Assembly (NCBI RefSeq): GCF_016722785.1
Contig: NZ_JAEQNE010000008.1
Coordinates: 1-64,000, forward strand
Direction of reading: 5' to 3'
Length of the DNA stretch: 64,000 nucleotides
Source: Ramlibacter monticola
GTDB taxonomy: Bacteria > Pseudomonadota > Gammaproteobacteria > Burkholderiales > Burkholderiaceae_C
The notes below the pieces were generated by a model. The model was not told where the DNA came from. It saw only the letters and a list, made by a program, of their open reading frames with translations, and did no database searches. Within the stretch, counting starts at the first letter, position 1. Each line of letters starts with the position of its first letter. The position numbers and the translations under genes are program-made. Shown here one piece after another: positions 7,407-15,985 of this stretch.

Positions 7407-8006
7407 TCAGCTCCCTGCGCCGCCGCCGCCGAAGGCACCCTTGAGCCAATCCATGAAGCCTGCGCCGCCGCCGCCCGCGCCCGCGTACGGGTTGGGAGGT
7501 GGGCGCTGCGGCATGGTCTTGCCCGTGATGCCCTCGTAGAAGGCGCGCTGCGCCTCGCGTTCGTCGCCCGCGAGCGCGTCGCTTTGCTGCTTCGCATCCA
7601 TGTCGCCCATCAGGCCAGCGGCCTGCGACGCGAAGTTGCCGAGCAGCGAGCCGTAGCCTGGTGCGACGTACACGCGCCCGGCCTGCGTGCCCTGCAGTTG
7701 CTTGGTGCCCTCGGCGCGCAGCAGGTCGGCCATCTTGCGCTGCCGCTCAATCGCGGCTTGCTGCGTCTTCATGCCCGACAGAGCCATCATGGCGGCGACG
7801 GACTGCTCGTTGAGCCCCTTGCCAGGCGCGCCAGGTTGCGCCGCTGCGGCGGCGGCGGGGTCGGGTGGCGGCTGCAGTTGCGGCATGCCTTGCCCCTGCG
7901 AGTACATGGTCGGCGCGGGCTGCGGCAGGTTGTAGTCGAGCTCCGGCGGCATCGGCATGCCGGGGAGCTGCGGCGGCTGGCGCCGCGCGTAGTTGTAGTT
8001 GCTCAT
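7407..8006 (-). CDS. Pro/Gln-rich small virion-associated protein
   Basis: This 199-residue protein has a proline-rich N-terminus (residues 8-65), a helical middle (residues 65-105, IERQRKMADLLRAEG) and a Gly-rich tail ending in WLKGAFGGGGAG, similar to many short phage proteins with a membrane-active C-terminal helix. It overlaps the PAPS-reductase-like gene by four bases. The function is unknown; it probably belongs to the ejection set. Confidence 0.6.
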   Translation of the reverse strand: MSNYNYARRQPPQLPGMPMPPELDYNLPQPAPTMYSQGQGMPQLQPPPDPAAAAAAQPGAPGKGLNEQSVAAMMALSGMKTQQAAIERQRKMADLLRAEGTKQLQGTQAGRVYVAPGYGSLLGNFASQAAGLMGDMDAKQQSDALAGDEREAQRAFYEGITGKTMPQRPPPNPYAGAGGGGAGFMDWLKGAFGGGGAGS

Positions 8007-8728
8007 GCTGCCTCCATTGCGGTGAGATGGCGCCGCGTGATGTCACGCATCCAGTGCACGATGGGCTGCACCTCGGCCCAGGCTTGCGGGTAGTGCTCGC
8101 GCAGGTCGGCCAGGCGTCCGGGGTTCTCGTGCAGGTACGCGGTGCAGTTCATGCAGTCCAGGCTCGTGCGCAGCCCGCGCCGGTACGACGCTGGGATGTC
8201 GTCGCCCACGTACTCGCGCACCTGATCGTCGGACCAGTGCAGCAGCGGGAAGTGGTACTCGACGCCTTCACGCACCTCGCCGTGCACGACGTTCGCGTGC
8301 AGCGGGTCGCACGCCTTGTCGCCGCGAATGCAGCCGGTGGCGCCGTAGTCGATCACTGCCTGGCGCATCGGGCCCCACAGGTTCGCGCGGCAGCACACTT
8401 CCAGCGGCACCAGCATCGGCGCCGAGGTGTCGGCGGCGATGCGCCCGAGCGGGGTCGCTTCAAACGGCACGAGGTCCGCAGGATGACCATGGCGCGCCAC
8501 GAACGCTGGCTGCTGCCCCAGCACCATCTGGAAGTGAGGCACGCTGCGCTGCACGTGCGACATGTAGTCGAGCGTCTCGGGGTACGGGTGGCCTGGGTTC
8601 ACCCACGTGACCATCACGCGCGCCAGGTGCGGGCGCAGCAGTTTCAGGACCGCAGCCGAGTCCTTGCCTGCCGAGAACATCAGCAGGATGCGCTCGTGGC
8701 GCGCGAGGAAGTCGGCCAGCGTGTCCAT
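8003..8728 (-). CDS. PAPS-reductase-like PP-loop enzyme
   Basis: The 241-residue protein has the PP-loop SAGKDS (residues 19-24) near its N-terminus, then WVNPGHPYPETLDY, the substrate-side motif of phosphoadenosine phosphosulfate reductases. Cysteines occur in CCRANLW, RGDKACDP and SLDCMNC, which could bind a metal or an Fe-S cluster. The family activates or reduces sulfur compounds at an adenylate intermediate; phage members have also been linked to nucleic-acid sulfur modification. It sits in the middle of the virion operon, so it looks like accessory cargo. The substrate cannot be read from the sequence. Confidence 0.82.
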   Translation of the reverse strand: MDTLADFLARHERILLMFSAGKDSAAVLKLLRPHLARVMVTWVNPGHPYPETLDYMSHVQRSVPHFQMVLGQQPAFVARHGHPADLVPFEATPLGRIAADTSAPMLVPLEVCCRANLWGPMRQAVIDYGATGCIRGDKACDPLHANVVHGEVREGVEYHFPLLHWSDDQVREYVGDDIPASYRRGLRTSLDCMNCTAYLHENPGRLADLREHYPQAWAEVQPIVHWMRDITRRHLTAMEAA

Positions 8729-8729
8729 G

Positions 8730-9695
8730 TCAGAAGGCCACTGCCATCATCGCGGAGCCACCGAGCTGCCCGAGGGTGCCGAGGGTCTGCCCGCGCTGCG
8801 CGCCGCGTGCGTTGTAGGAGTCCAGTGCCCCCTGGTAGCCCTGCTGCGCGGCGCCCATGTAGTCGGTGGCCTGGCCCATGCCCGCCTGCGTGTAGTCGCC
8901 AAAGGATGGCATCTGCACTTGCGAGCCACCCATGAGCGAGTTGTACTCGTTGATGCCCTGGTTGCGCAGGCCGAACAGTTCGTTCAGTTGCAGGCCGCGC
9001 AGCGTGTTCGCCAGTTGCGAGCCTTGGAACTGCTGGCCGAACGCCTGCCCCTCGCCAGCGAGCTGCGACGCGTAGTCGCCGCGCGCCTCGGCGCCCGCGC
9101 CGGTGATGGCGCCGCGCATCGCGGTGTCGTATGCGTCGGTGCGCTCCCGTCCGAAGTTGCCCATCTCGCGCTCCCAGGCATCGCTGTTGCGCGTGATGCC
9201 CTGGTTGGCGAGCTGCGTCTCCAGATCACCCTGGCGCTGCTGCCACTGCGGGTCCAGCCGCGAGGTGGCGCTCTTGTAGAACGCGTCCTCGGTGCGCTGG
9301 CGGGTGCCGCCGAAGCCGTACGGGTCGGTGATCGCACCCGGCACCGCACCCCACTGGTTCAGGCCGCTCGTGCTCACCGGCGAGCCGAGCGTCGAACGCA
9401 GGTTGCCCATCATGGAGGTGCCGATCTGCCCCGCAGTTGCCTGGTTGCCGAACTGCGAGTTCAGTGCCTGCTGCAGGCGCGGGTCGAGCGTGGTGGTCTG
9501 CCCCCACTGCGTGATCGGCTTGCCGGTCACCGGGTCGGTGCCCTGCGTCGCCTGCCAGGTTTGCGAGCCGTACGGGTTGTACTGGTTCGCGCGGTTCGCC
9601 CACGTTTGCTGCGACAGCAAGTCCTGCTGCTGCTGCCCCTGCTTCTCTGCGAGCCCCGTGTAGTCGGGAGCTGCGGGTGCGCTCTTCTTGCCCAT
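8730..9695 (-). CDS. Gln-rich phage structural protein
   Basis: This 321-residue protein is rich in Gln, Gly, Ala and Asn. It opens with MGKKSAPAAPDYTGLAEKQ and contains a YNPYGSQTWQ motif and a region RLDPQWQQRQGDLETQLANQ followed by GITRNSDAWEREMGNF, a combination common in podovirus virion proteins of uncertain role. It lies upstream of the PAPS-reductase-like gene with one base between them. A role as internal or tail-associated protein is inferred from the neighbourhood. Confidence 0.65.
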   Translation of the reverse strand: MGKKSAPAAPDYTGLAEKQGQQQQDLLSQQTWANRANQYNPYGSQTWQATQGTDPVTGKPITQWGQTTTLDPRLQQALNSQFGNQATAGQIGTSMMGNLRSTLGSPVSTSGLNQWGAVPGAITDPYGFGGTRQRTEDAFYKSATSRLDPQWQQRQGDLETQLANQGITRNSDAWEREMGNFGRERTDAYDTAMRGAITGAGAEARGDYASQLAGEGQAFGQQFQGSQLANTLRGLQLNELFGLRNQGINEYNSLMGGSQVQMPSFGDYTQAGMGQATDYMGAAQQGYQGALDSYNARGAQRGQTLGTLGQLGGSAMMAVAF

Positions 9696-9704
9696 GGTGA
9701 GCTC

Positions 9705-9998
9705 CTAGAACGGGGGGACGTCTGAACGGCCCTTCTTGCCGCCAGGCTGGAACGGCGCGGCCTGGGACATGGCCCACGGCTGCTGCGGCGGCTGCTGGGG
9801 CTGCTGGGGCTGTTGCTGGGGCATCTGCGGCGGCGCGGCGCCCGCCTTGCCGCCTGGCGGCGGGGTGCCTGGCGTGGCGAACTGCATGCTGCCCTGCGGC
9901 GGCGGCGGCGCCCAGGTTGACTGCTGCGGCGCGGCTGGCGCTGCAGCGGCCTGCGCGGCGGGCTGCATGCTGGGAGCGGGCGAGCCTGACTTCTTCAC
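9705..9998 (-). CDS. Low-complexity Pro/Gln/Ala protein
   Basis: The 97-residue product is almost entirely low complexity, with runs such as PQMPQQQPQQPQQPPQQPW, and ends in a basic GGKKGRSDVPPF. It is expected to be disordered. It is placed tightly between the GNAT gene and the Gln-rich virion protein, which supports translation. No function can be assigned. Confidence 0.5.
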   Translation of the reverse strand: MKKSGSPAPSMQPAAQAAAAPAAPQQSTWAPPPPQGSMQFATPGTPPPGGKAGAAPPQMPQQQPQQPQQPPQQPWAMSQAAPFQPGGKKGRSDVPPF

Positions 9999-10007
9999 GG
10001 TGCCTCC

Positions 10008-10457
10008 TCAGTGCGTCACCCGCTGGCGGATCCAGCGGCACTGCTCGCGGCGCATGCACAGAACCACGAGGTCGCCGTCCATGCCCGCGTGCGGGATGCG
10101 CGCGATCTCGTGGAAGCCCAGCTTCGTGTCGAAGCGCAGCGCCGCCTCGTTGGTGGAGTCCACGAGCGCGATCACTGCTTCGCAGTCGCAGGTCACGAAG
10201 GGGAACTCGAAAGCCTCGTGCACCAGGCGGCGCAGCATGCGCTCTGGTTTCGCGATCACCGTGTGCATGCAGCAGGCGCGCCCGATGAACTGGTCGTAGC
10301 CTACGGCGACGGCGACGTCGTCCATGGTCACAAGCTCGCCGGGGCCCGGCGGCACCACGTGGCACACGCCTCGGAAGTCGTCGCTCGGGTGCAGGCCCAG
10401 CTTCTCGTGGAAGTACTGCCCCACCATTTCGCGCTGCGTGATCGACACAAGGCTCAT
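10008..10457 (-). CDS. GNAT-like N-acetyltransferase in the virion operon
   Basis: The 149-residue protein shows the GNAT layout: a central VAVAVGYDQFIGRACCMHTV strand region, an acidic core, then ALVDSTNEAALRFDTKLGFH, the typical 'N..a..ly.klGF' signature of motif B, and a final strand. A good GGAGG precedes the ATG six bases away. GNAT genes recur at this site, beside the nozzle gene, in short-tailed phages; targets are mostly unknown. Acetylation of a host or virion protein is possible. Confidence 0.75.
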   Translation of the reverse strand: MSLVSITQREMVGQYFHEKLGLHPSDDFRGVCHVVPPGPGELVTMDDVAVAVGYDQFIGRACCMHTVIAKPERMLRRLVHEAFEFPFVTCDCEAVIALVDSTNEAALRFDTKLGFHEIARIPHAGMDGDLVVLCMRREQCRWIRQRVTH

Positions 10458-12088
10458 AGCGGACCTCCAGGCTTGACCATGTACTCGATGTTGGCGATGG
10501 TCGCGCCCTGTTCGCTCGCGACGTAGATGGTGGGCGCCAGCGCAAAGCCCATGGCTTCGACGCTGCGCCATTCGCCGAAGGCTGCGATGGCGCCAGCCCA
10601 GAAGGCGGCGTCCCACATCGCGTGGTTCCACAGGGAGCCGACAGCTCCGGCGAGCGCGGGCGCCGATGGCGGCGGCTGCACCGCGAAGTCGCGGTTGACG
10701 TGCAGCACGTAGCTCGGCGACGACGACGCGAGGAAGTTCACGCGCATCATCAGTGCCTGCTTGAGGACCGTTGGGTCGCCGAAGTAGTTGAACGCGGGCG
10801 TCACGCGGCCACGGATCTCGTGCGCGCCGGTGCCATCCAGCAGCATGCCGTCCTGCGTGCCGTCGAAGAGTTGCAGCACGCGCCCGTCGTCGGTGCCGCC
10901 GTAGGCTTCGTTGAGCCTGCGCCCGAACGTCTCCGCAGGGATGTCAAGCAGCCGCGTCCACGCAAGCGCATGCTTGTGGAACGTGTACTGCACGAACTCG
11001 CCCACCACGAGCTGCGGGCGCGCGATCAGCATCAGTGCCTTGGTGGGGAAGTTCATGATCTCCCAGCCCACCGTGTCGATCAGCGTGGCGAAGTCGACGT
11101 TCAGGACGTCCTGAATCTTGCGCAGTTGCTGCAGGAACTCGGTGCCCGCCATCAGCAGCGTGTCCAGGCCACCCTGCACAACCTGCGCCACCGGGACCAC
11201 GCCGAACACCGTGAGCACGAACACGTTGCCGCCGGACTGTGTCATGCAACGCCGTCCCACCGGCGGGCGCCCGATGTACCACACGCCGACGTTGCGGAAC
11301 TGCGTGGCATTGGTCGGGTCGGTGCCCTCGTACACGAGCAGGTCGCCTGAGCTGCCGAGCGCCACGAGCCTGTCGTCGATGCCCGCGCCTGCGTCCATCG
11401 TCCAGTTGGCGAGCGCCAGCAGCATGCCGCCCGAGCGCAGCAGCGGCCCGAAGTCGAACTTCGCGGCGGCGCCGCCCACGCTGCCCACGGGCAGGATCCA
11501 GGCGACGGTGCCGCCGCGTTCCACGAACATGAGCCGGTGCTTCCACGCGCACACGTGCACGAACATGGCGGGGTCCACGCCGGTGACCACGCCTGGCCCA
11601 GGATCACCTTCGCTCGACATCTTCGACCACGTGGTGCCGTCGAACAGGAAGGCGCCGTCGGTTTCGCTGCAGGCCACGAGGTACTTGCCGCCTGCGGTGG
11701 TGAAGTCCACGAAGGACAGGCGCCCCGCATACGCTGCGCCCGACAGCGCGATCATGGGAGTCTCGGCTTCCATGTTGCCGCCGCCTTCGACGTCGAAGAT
11801 GCCATCGTCGGTGGCCGCGAACAGCACCGACACCGACACCGGAGACGCGGTCGACAGCGTGGGCGCGCCGTCGTAGGAGAACACCGTTCGCACCGGGCCT
11901 CCCAGGTTGGTGGCGTACTCGCGCCATCCCTCGCGCAGCGTCACGCCGAAGTCCGCAGAGATGAAGTTGTCCATCTCCAGCGCATCGGTGGGCTGCATCG
12001 TCGCCACCGCATCGGTGCTGTTCAGGCCGCGCACGGGTGGCGGATTGGCTACCAGGCGATGCAGCAGCCGCTGCGGCTTCGTGGGCAC
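10454..12088 (-). CDS. Tail nozzle / DNA-stabilisation protein (P22 gp10 / T7 gp12-like)
   Basis: This 544-residue beta-rich protein starts with a Leu/Arg helix, then LNSTDAVATMQPTDALEMDN, the phrase that opens many podovirus nozzle proteins ('n..d..a.mp..aa..lvNf'). The body consists of repeated propeller-like strands (YLVACSETDGAFLFDGTTW; MFVHVCAWKHRLMFVERGG). It follows the 248-residue adaptor gene by two bases, the conserved adaptor-nozzle order of short-tailed phages. It should cap the portal and keep packaged DNA inside. Confidence 0.75.
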   Translation of the reverse strand: MPTKPQRLLHRLVANPPPVRGLNSTDAVATMQPTDALEMDNFISADFGVTLREGWREYATNLGGPVRTVFSYDGAPTLSTASPVSVSVLFAATDDGIFDVEGGGNMEAETPMIALSGAAYAGRLSFVDFTTAGGKYLVACSETDGAFLFDGTTWSKMSSEGDPGPGVVTGVDPAMFVHVCAWKHRLMFVERGGTVAWILPVGSVGGAAAKFDFGPLLRSGGMLLALANWTMDAGAGIDDRLVALGSSGDLLVYEGTDPTNATQFRNVGVWYIGRPPVGRRCMTQSGGNVFVLTVFGVVPVAQVVQGGLDTLLMAGTEFLQQLRKIQDVLNVDFATLIDTVGWEIMNFPTKALMLIARPQLVVGEFVQYTFHKHALAWTRLLDIPAETFGRRLNEAYGGTDDGRVLQLFDGTQDGMLLDGTGAHEIRGRVTPAFNYFGDPTVLKQALMMRVNFLASSSPSYVLHVNRDFAVQPPPSAPALAGAVGSLWNHAMWDAAFWAGAIAAFGEWRSVEAMGFALAPTIYVASEQGATIANIEYMVKPGGPL

Positions 12089-12090
12089 GG

Positions 12091-12837
12091 CTAGCTCCCG
12101 TAGCCGGTGTCGGGCAGGTTGAACACGGGAGACAGCAGCGGGTAGTCGCTGCCGCCGCCGACGGCAGACAGCACCGGCGCGTCGCTGTCGTTGTCGATGG
12201 CTGCTTCGATGAGCGCGTCGAGCTGCGTGGCGACGGCAGTGGTGTCGAAGCCCTTCGCGGTCAGGAAGGCGAACTGCAAGCCCGCGACCATCATCTCGGG
12301 GTCGAGCATCACGATGTCGCCATCGGCCACCGGCGCGTCGGCGTACGGCGCCTGCGGATCCGGCGGGCTCGCGAGCTTGACCCAGTTGCGCGAGGTGTAG
12401 GCGATGGAGAGTGACTGTGCGTCGCCTGGCGAGTTGTAGATCTCAAACTGCTCGCCCACCGTGCGGTACACGATGCTGATGGTGGAGGATCCCAGGCTGC
12501 GCGCGCGCAGCGCTTGCCACTGCGCGTCGAGCGCGCCCAGCATCGGCAGGCGCGAAGCGAGGTTCCACGCGGTGCTGTCGATGAAGCCGTCGTGGTCGGT
12601 GGGGAGGTCGTACAGCGTCTTGCCTGGCACCGTGGTGAGCTTCCACTCGCGCGTGAGTGCCTGCCACCGATGCGTGCGCGTGGGCTTCATCAGTCGCCGC
12701 CCGGTCTGGCGCAGCAGCACCCAGATCTGGCGTGACGTCGCGTCGTTCGTGTTCGCCGACACCGCGTTGGGCACTGGCAGGCCCATGAGCCCGAGCACCT
12801 CCTTGCAGATGTCGCCCGCGTTCATCAGCCGTGCCAT
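12091..12837 (-). CDS. Head-tail adaptor (P22 gp4 / T7 gp11-like)
   Basis: The 248-residue protein has the short-tail adaptor layout: an N-terminal helical part (ICKEVLGLMGLPV), then WQALTREWKLTTVPGKTLYD with DLPTDHDGFI, and a beta strand EQFEIYNSPGDAQSLSIAY near the middle. The W..L..e..itt..g...Y.LP motif is shared by adaptor proteins that dock under the portal. The nozzle gene follows two bases downstream. The assignment rests on pattern and order. Confidence 0.75.
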   Translation of the reverse strand: MARLMNAGDICKEVLGLMGLPVPNAVSANTNDATSRQIWVLLRQTGRRLMKPTRTHRWQALTREWKLTTVPGKTLYDLPTDHDGFIDSTAWNLASRLPMLGALDAQWQALRARSLGSSTISIVYRTVGEQFEIYNSPGDAQSLSIAYTSRNWVKLASPPDPQAPYADAPVADGDIVMLDPEMMVAGLQFAFLTAKGFDTTAVATQLDALIEAAIDNDSDAPVLSAVGGGSDYPLLSPVFNLPDTGYGS

Positions 12838-12844
12838 CGTTCAT

Positions 12845-13456
12845 TCAGGCGGCTTTCGCCTGCTCCGCGTTGCGCAGCTTTTCGATCAGCTTGGCCTGCT
12901 CGCGAATGGCCCCTTCCAGCTCGCTGATGCGGCTTTGCATGGCTTTGTCCTTCGCCACTTGCTGCGCCGCCTCTGCGGTCGTTTTGGCGCGTCCCAGCCA
13001 GGCTTTGGCGATCTCCTTGAAGTCGCGCGAGCCAGGCATGCGGCTGCAGACGTCGTCGCGCAAGTCGGCGAGTTGCTCCACGGTCTTGATGCCCAGGTAC
13101 TCGTACTCCAGCACCTGTCCGCGCGAGGCGGCGGGCCAATCGCGCAGGCGCGTGCCCACCAGTTGCTCTTCCTCCTTGGCACCCGCCTTGAACTGCTCGT
13201 ACTGCTTGGGGAAGCGTCGCTTGTCCTGATCGCTCGCGGGCCGGTCGATGATGTTGTTGCGATCTCCCGGCGTCATGATGCGCACGAACTCCTCGTCGCG
13301 CGCGATCAGGCGCCCCGCGCTGGTCGACGCCTGCTGGTCGACCACCACCCCCATGTAGAACACCACGAAGAGCGACTCGTCGCCCGCATCGGGTTTCTGG
13401 AACAGGCGCGGGTCGATTGCTTCCAGCGGGGCACCGTGAGCGATGCTGTAGTCCAT
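12845..13456 (-). CDS. Phage protein with C-terminal coiled coil
   Basis: This 203-residue charged protein has a globular N-terminal half (ESLFVVFYMGVVVDQQASTS) and a middle containing a tethered RMPGSRDFKEIAKAWL helix. The C-terminal 50 residues are predicted coiled coil (QSRISELEGAIREQAKLIEK). Its start follows AAGGAG. It lies between the capsid-associated genes and the adaptor. Proteins of this kind occur in several podoviruses without a known role; a head completion or regulatory role would be a guess. Confidence 0.6.
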   Translation of the reverse strand: MDYSIAHGAPLEAIDPRLFQKPDAGDESLFVVFYMGVVVDQQASTSAGRLIARDEEFVRIMTPGDRNNIIDRPASDQDKRRFPKQYEQFKAGAKEEEQLVGTRLRDWPAASRGQVLEYEYLGIKTVEQLADLRDDVCSRMPGSRDFKEIAKAWLGRAKTTAEAAQQVAKDKAMQSRISELEGAIREQAKLIEKLRNAEQAKAA

Positions 13457-13476
13457 GTGAGTCTCTCCTTGGTTGA

Positions 13477-14046
13477 TCAGGCGACGGCGGCGCTCGCCGT
13501 CGCATTGCTGCCGAACGTCGACTGCCCGGTCGTCATTGCCAGGCCGCTGCGATTGGCGAAGCCCGTCTCGACGACGGCGCCGTTGGCGACGGCGCCGGTC
13601 GCGGTAACGCACTTGATGCTGAAGCCGGTGAACGCGGGCCCGGCGCCCGCGTCGCGCGAGCCACCGTTGCCCGCACCACCGATGCCGTAGCCTGCGGTGT
13701 AGGGGTTGGGTTGGTAGCGGGTGGCCGCGTTGCCCGTCTCGCCGTTGCTGCGCCCGCCGCCGATGTACATGTAGGTGGAGTCGGTGGTGGGGGTGCCGTC
13801 GGGCTTCGTTTGGCCTGGCGTGTAGTCGTCGGTGTAGCCACGCTGCGCGAACGGGGTCGACGTCCCCATCACAGGCAACGCGTTGAAGCCGATGCCCGTG
13901 GCGAGCGCGCCGGTGGAGAAGTTGCCGGTGCCGTCCTTGTCGAATGGAGAGCCCTTCGGGCCGGAGAGCAAGTCGAAGGTCACGAACGCGCCTTGCGACG
14001 GGTTGCTTTGTTGCGCGAGCGTCGCGCCGGGAAGTCCTGCGGGCAT
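13477..14046 (-). CDS. Gly/Thr-rich virion protein of unknown function
   Basis: The 189-residue protein is rich in Gly, Thr, Ala and Asn with few charged residues, a composition typical of extracellular virion proteins. Motifs such as GNFSTGALATGIGFNALPV and TYMYIGGGRSNGETG suggest beta structure. It is placed next to the 640-residue duplicated protein and downstream of the capsid gene. It may be a head decoration or minor capsid protein; no family is recognised. Confidence 0.55.
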   Translation of the reverse strand: MPAGLPGATLAQQSNPSQGAFVTFDLLSGPKGSPFDKDGTGNFSTGALATGIGFNALPVMGTSTPFAQRGYTDDYTPGQTKPDGTPTTDSTYMYIGGGRSNGETGNAATRYQPNPYTAGYGIGGAGNGGSRDAGAGPAFTGFSIKCVTATGAVANGAVVETGFANRSGLAMTTGQSTFGSNATASAAVA

Positions 14047-14058
14047 GGTGGTTCTCCT

Positions 14059-15981
14059 TCAGGTGACAGCGCGCCCGAGCGCGGTTTGGAACGTCTGCAT
14101 GTGCGTGGTGAAAGCGGTGCACTGCGCATCGGTCAGGCCCGCGCCGATGGAGTAGCCGCCGCATGGGATCGCGGTGTAGCCGTTGACCGACGAGCCGCTG
14201 TTGTTGGTCGCCAGCACGTAGATGTCGAGTGCGAGCAAGGTGCCGCCGCTGCCGGTGCCGCTCGCGACCTTGGTGCCCTTCTTCCAGAGGGCGTGGTTGT
14301 TCGCGGCCTGCCGGTTGCCCATGCACAAGCCCCAGTAGTTGCTGAGTCCACCCGCCCCACTGAGGTAGCCCTGTCCGGTCACGTTGCTGTACTGGTGCGA
14401 CTCCATGCCGCCACCGGAATCGCTCGGTGCCCCCAAGGCGAATGCATCCAGGCCACTGGCAGACCAGCACCCGTGCCAGCCCGCCCCGTTGACGTCCAGG
14501 CCCCGGCTGTAGACCGCGAAGTGGGTCGAGTTTAGCGTGAGCGCGCTGGGCTTCAGGCCCGTGTTCACGTACTTGGGAGAGCCGCCGCCCAGGCCCGTCG
14601 CCTCGGTGTAGTCGGCGCCCACGTGGTTCACGAAGGTGTCGAGCGCCGTGCCGTTGCCCACCTTCAGCGGCACCTTCGCCGCCGCGAGCTGGTCGCCCGC
14701 GAACAGGTTGATGCGGTTGATCTTCGACCAGTAGCCCGATGCCTTCGCGCTCGTCACGAACGCCGACACCGCGTTGAGCGTGTTCGCGCTCACGGTGCCG
14801 CTGTTGCCCACCACACGGGTCTGCCAATCGACCGCATCGGTGTCGGCAGGGGGCGGCCCCACGGCGCGCGAGAGCGCGCTCTGGAACGTGTGCATGTGCC
14901 CGTAGAACGCGAGCACCTCGGCTGCGGTGAAAGCCTGTCCGATGGAGTAGCCCCCCATCAGGACGTCGGTGAAGCCCAGCCGCGCCGAGCCACGGTTGGA
15001 GGCGAACACGCCGACGTTCTGCGCCTGCGGAACACCAGGGGTGCCGGTGCTGTTGTTCGCACCCTGCAAGCCGTTGCGGTACAGCGTGAGCGTGCCACCC
15101 GACACGGTCTGGTTCGCCAGGAAGTGACCACCGGGGGTGCCGGTCAGCCCGCTGATGTCGCACACGATCACCGGCTGGAAGCCGTAGGCGCGTTCGATGT
15201 CCTGCGTGGTGTTCCCCAGCTTCCACGGGTCGCTGCTGGTGGGCGACTCGCACCCCAGCAGGTTCTTGGTGGACAGCGTCGTGCGCGTGCGCTCGTAGGC
15301 CGACAGGTGCCGGTTGCCAGCGGTGAAGACAGTGCCCAGCACGCCGGTGTCGAGCCACTTGTTGCTGCCGTTGCCGCGCAGGCCCGTGTTCTCGGTGTAG
15401 TCGGCTGCGGTGAAGTTCGCGTTGCTGTCGTACGGCGTGCCGGATCCCACCTTCAGCGGCGTGAGACACCCGGCCAGGTCGTCGCCGCAGAACAGGTTGA
15501 TGCGGTCGAACTTGCTCCAGTAGCCGCTGGCCTTCGCGGAGGTGGCGAACGCCACCATGGCATCGATGGTCGCCTGCGAGATGGTGCCGCCCGCGTCGAG
15601 CACGCGGAAATACCAATCGGCCACATCAGCGTCGGCCACGGGTGGCTTGACGCCGATGACGGCACTGCCCACCGGCGCGGTCTTGCCGCTGCGGTTGATG
15701 CTGCCATCTGGCAGCGCGCCGCCAGGCGCGACGTCGGCGCCGGTGACCACATCGATGGCAAGCACCTGACCGGCGAAGCCGACAGCCTCGGCGCCAGTGA
15801 AGGGGGCGCCGAAGCCAATGTGCATGGAGGGCACCTTGTCGGCGTCGTCGAAACCTTGCGTCAGCGGTGGCCCCATGACCGCGTTGGTGCCCCAGCCGAT
15901 GAGGGTGTTCAGCCCGCCGAGCTTGTTGCTCGCGAGCGTGTCGTACAGCGCACCGGGAACGCCGGTATGGTTCGCCGCCAT
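14059..15981 (-). CDS. Capsid-adjacent protein with two tandem lectin-like repeats
   Basis: The 640-residue protein contains an internal duplication. The first unit runs from about residue 118 (DVADWYFRVLDAGGTISQAT...SAKASGYWSK) and the second from about residue 376 (DAVDWQTRVVGNSGTVSANT...SAKASGYWSK). Both continue with RINLF, a GD.L sequence, PLKVG.GT, and later GGYSIG followed by a helix around H.HTFQ.AL.RAV. The strand pattern suggests a concanavalin/LamG-like fold, though I infer that only from motifs. It sits between the capsid gene and small head genes, so a surface-displayed, carbohydrate-binding decoration protein is a reasonable hypothesis. Confidence 0.65.
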   Translation of the reverse strand: MAANHTGVPGALYDTLASNKLGGLNTLIGWGTNAVMGPPLTQGFDDADKVPSMHIGFGAPFTGAEAVGFAGQVLAIDVVTGADVAPGGALPDGSINRSGKTAPVGSAVIGVKPPVADADVADWYFRVLDAGGTISQATIDAMVAFATSAKASGYWSKFDRINLFCGDDLAGCLTPLKVGSGTPYDSNANFTAADYTENTGLRGNGSNKWLDTGVLGTVFTAGNRHLSAYERTRTTLSTKNLLGCESPTSSDPWKLGNTTQDIERAYGFQPVIVCDISGLTGTPGGHFLANQTVSGGTLTLYRNGLQGANNSTGTPGVPQAQNVGVFASNRGSARLGFTDVLMGGYSIGQAFTAAEVLAFYGHMHTFQSALSRAVGPPPADTDAVDWQTRVVGNSGTVSANTLNAVSAFVTSAKASGYWSKINRINLFAGDQLAAAKVPLKVGNGTALDTFVNHVGADYTEATGLGGGSPKYVNTGLKPSALTLNSTHFAVYSRGLDVNGAGWHGCWSASGLDAFALGAPSDSGGGMESHQYSNVTGQGYLSGAGGLSNYWGLCMGNRQAANNHALWKKGTKVASGTGSGGTLLALDIYVLATNNSGSSVNGYTAIPCGGYSIGAGLTDAQCTAFTTHMQTFQTALGRAVT

Positions 15982-15985
15982 GGCG

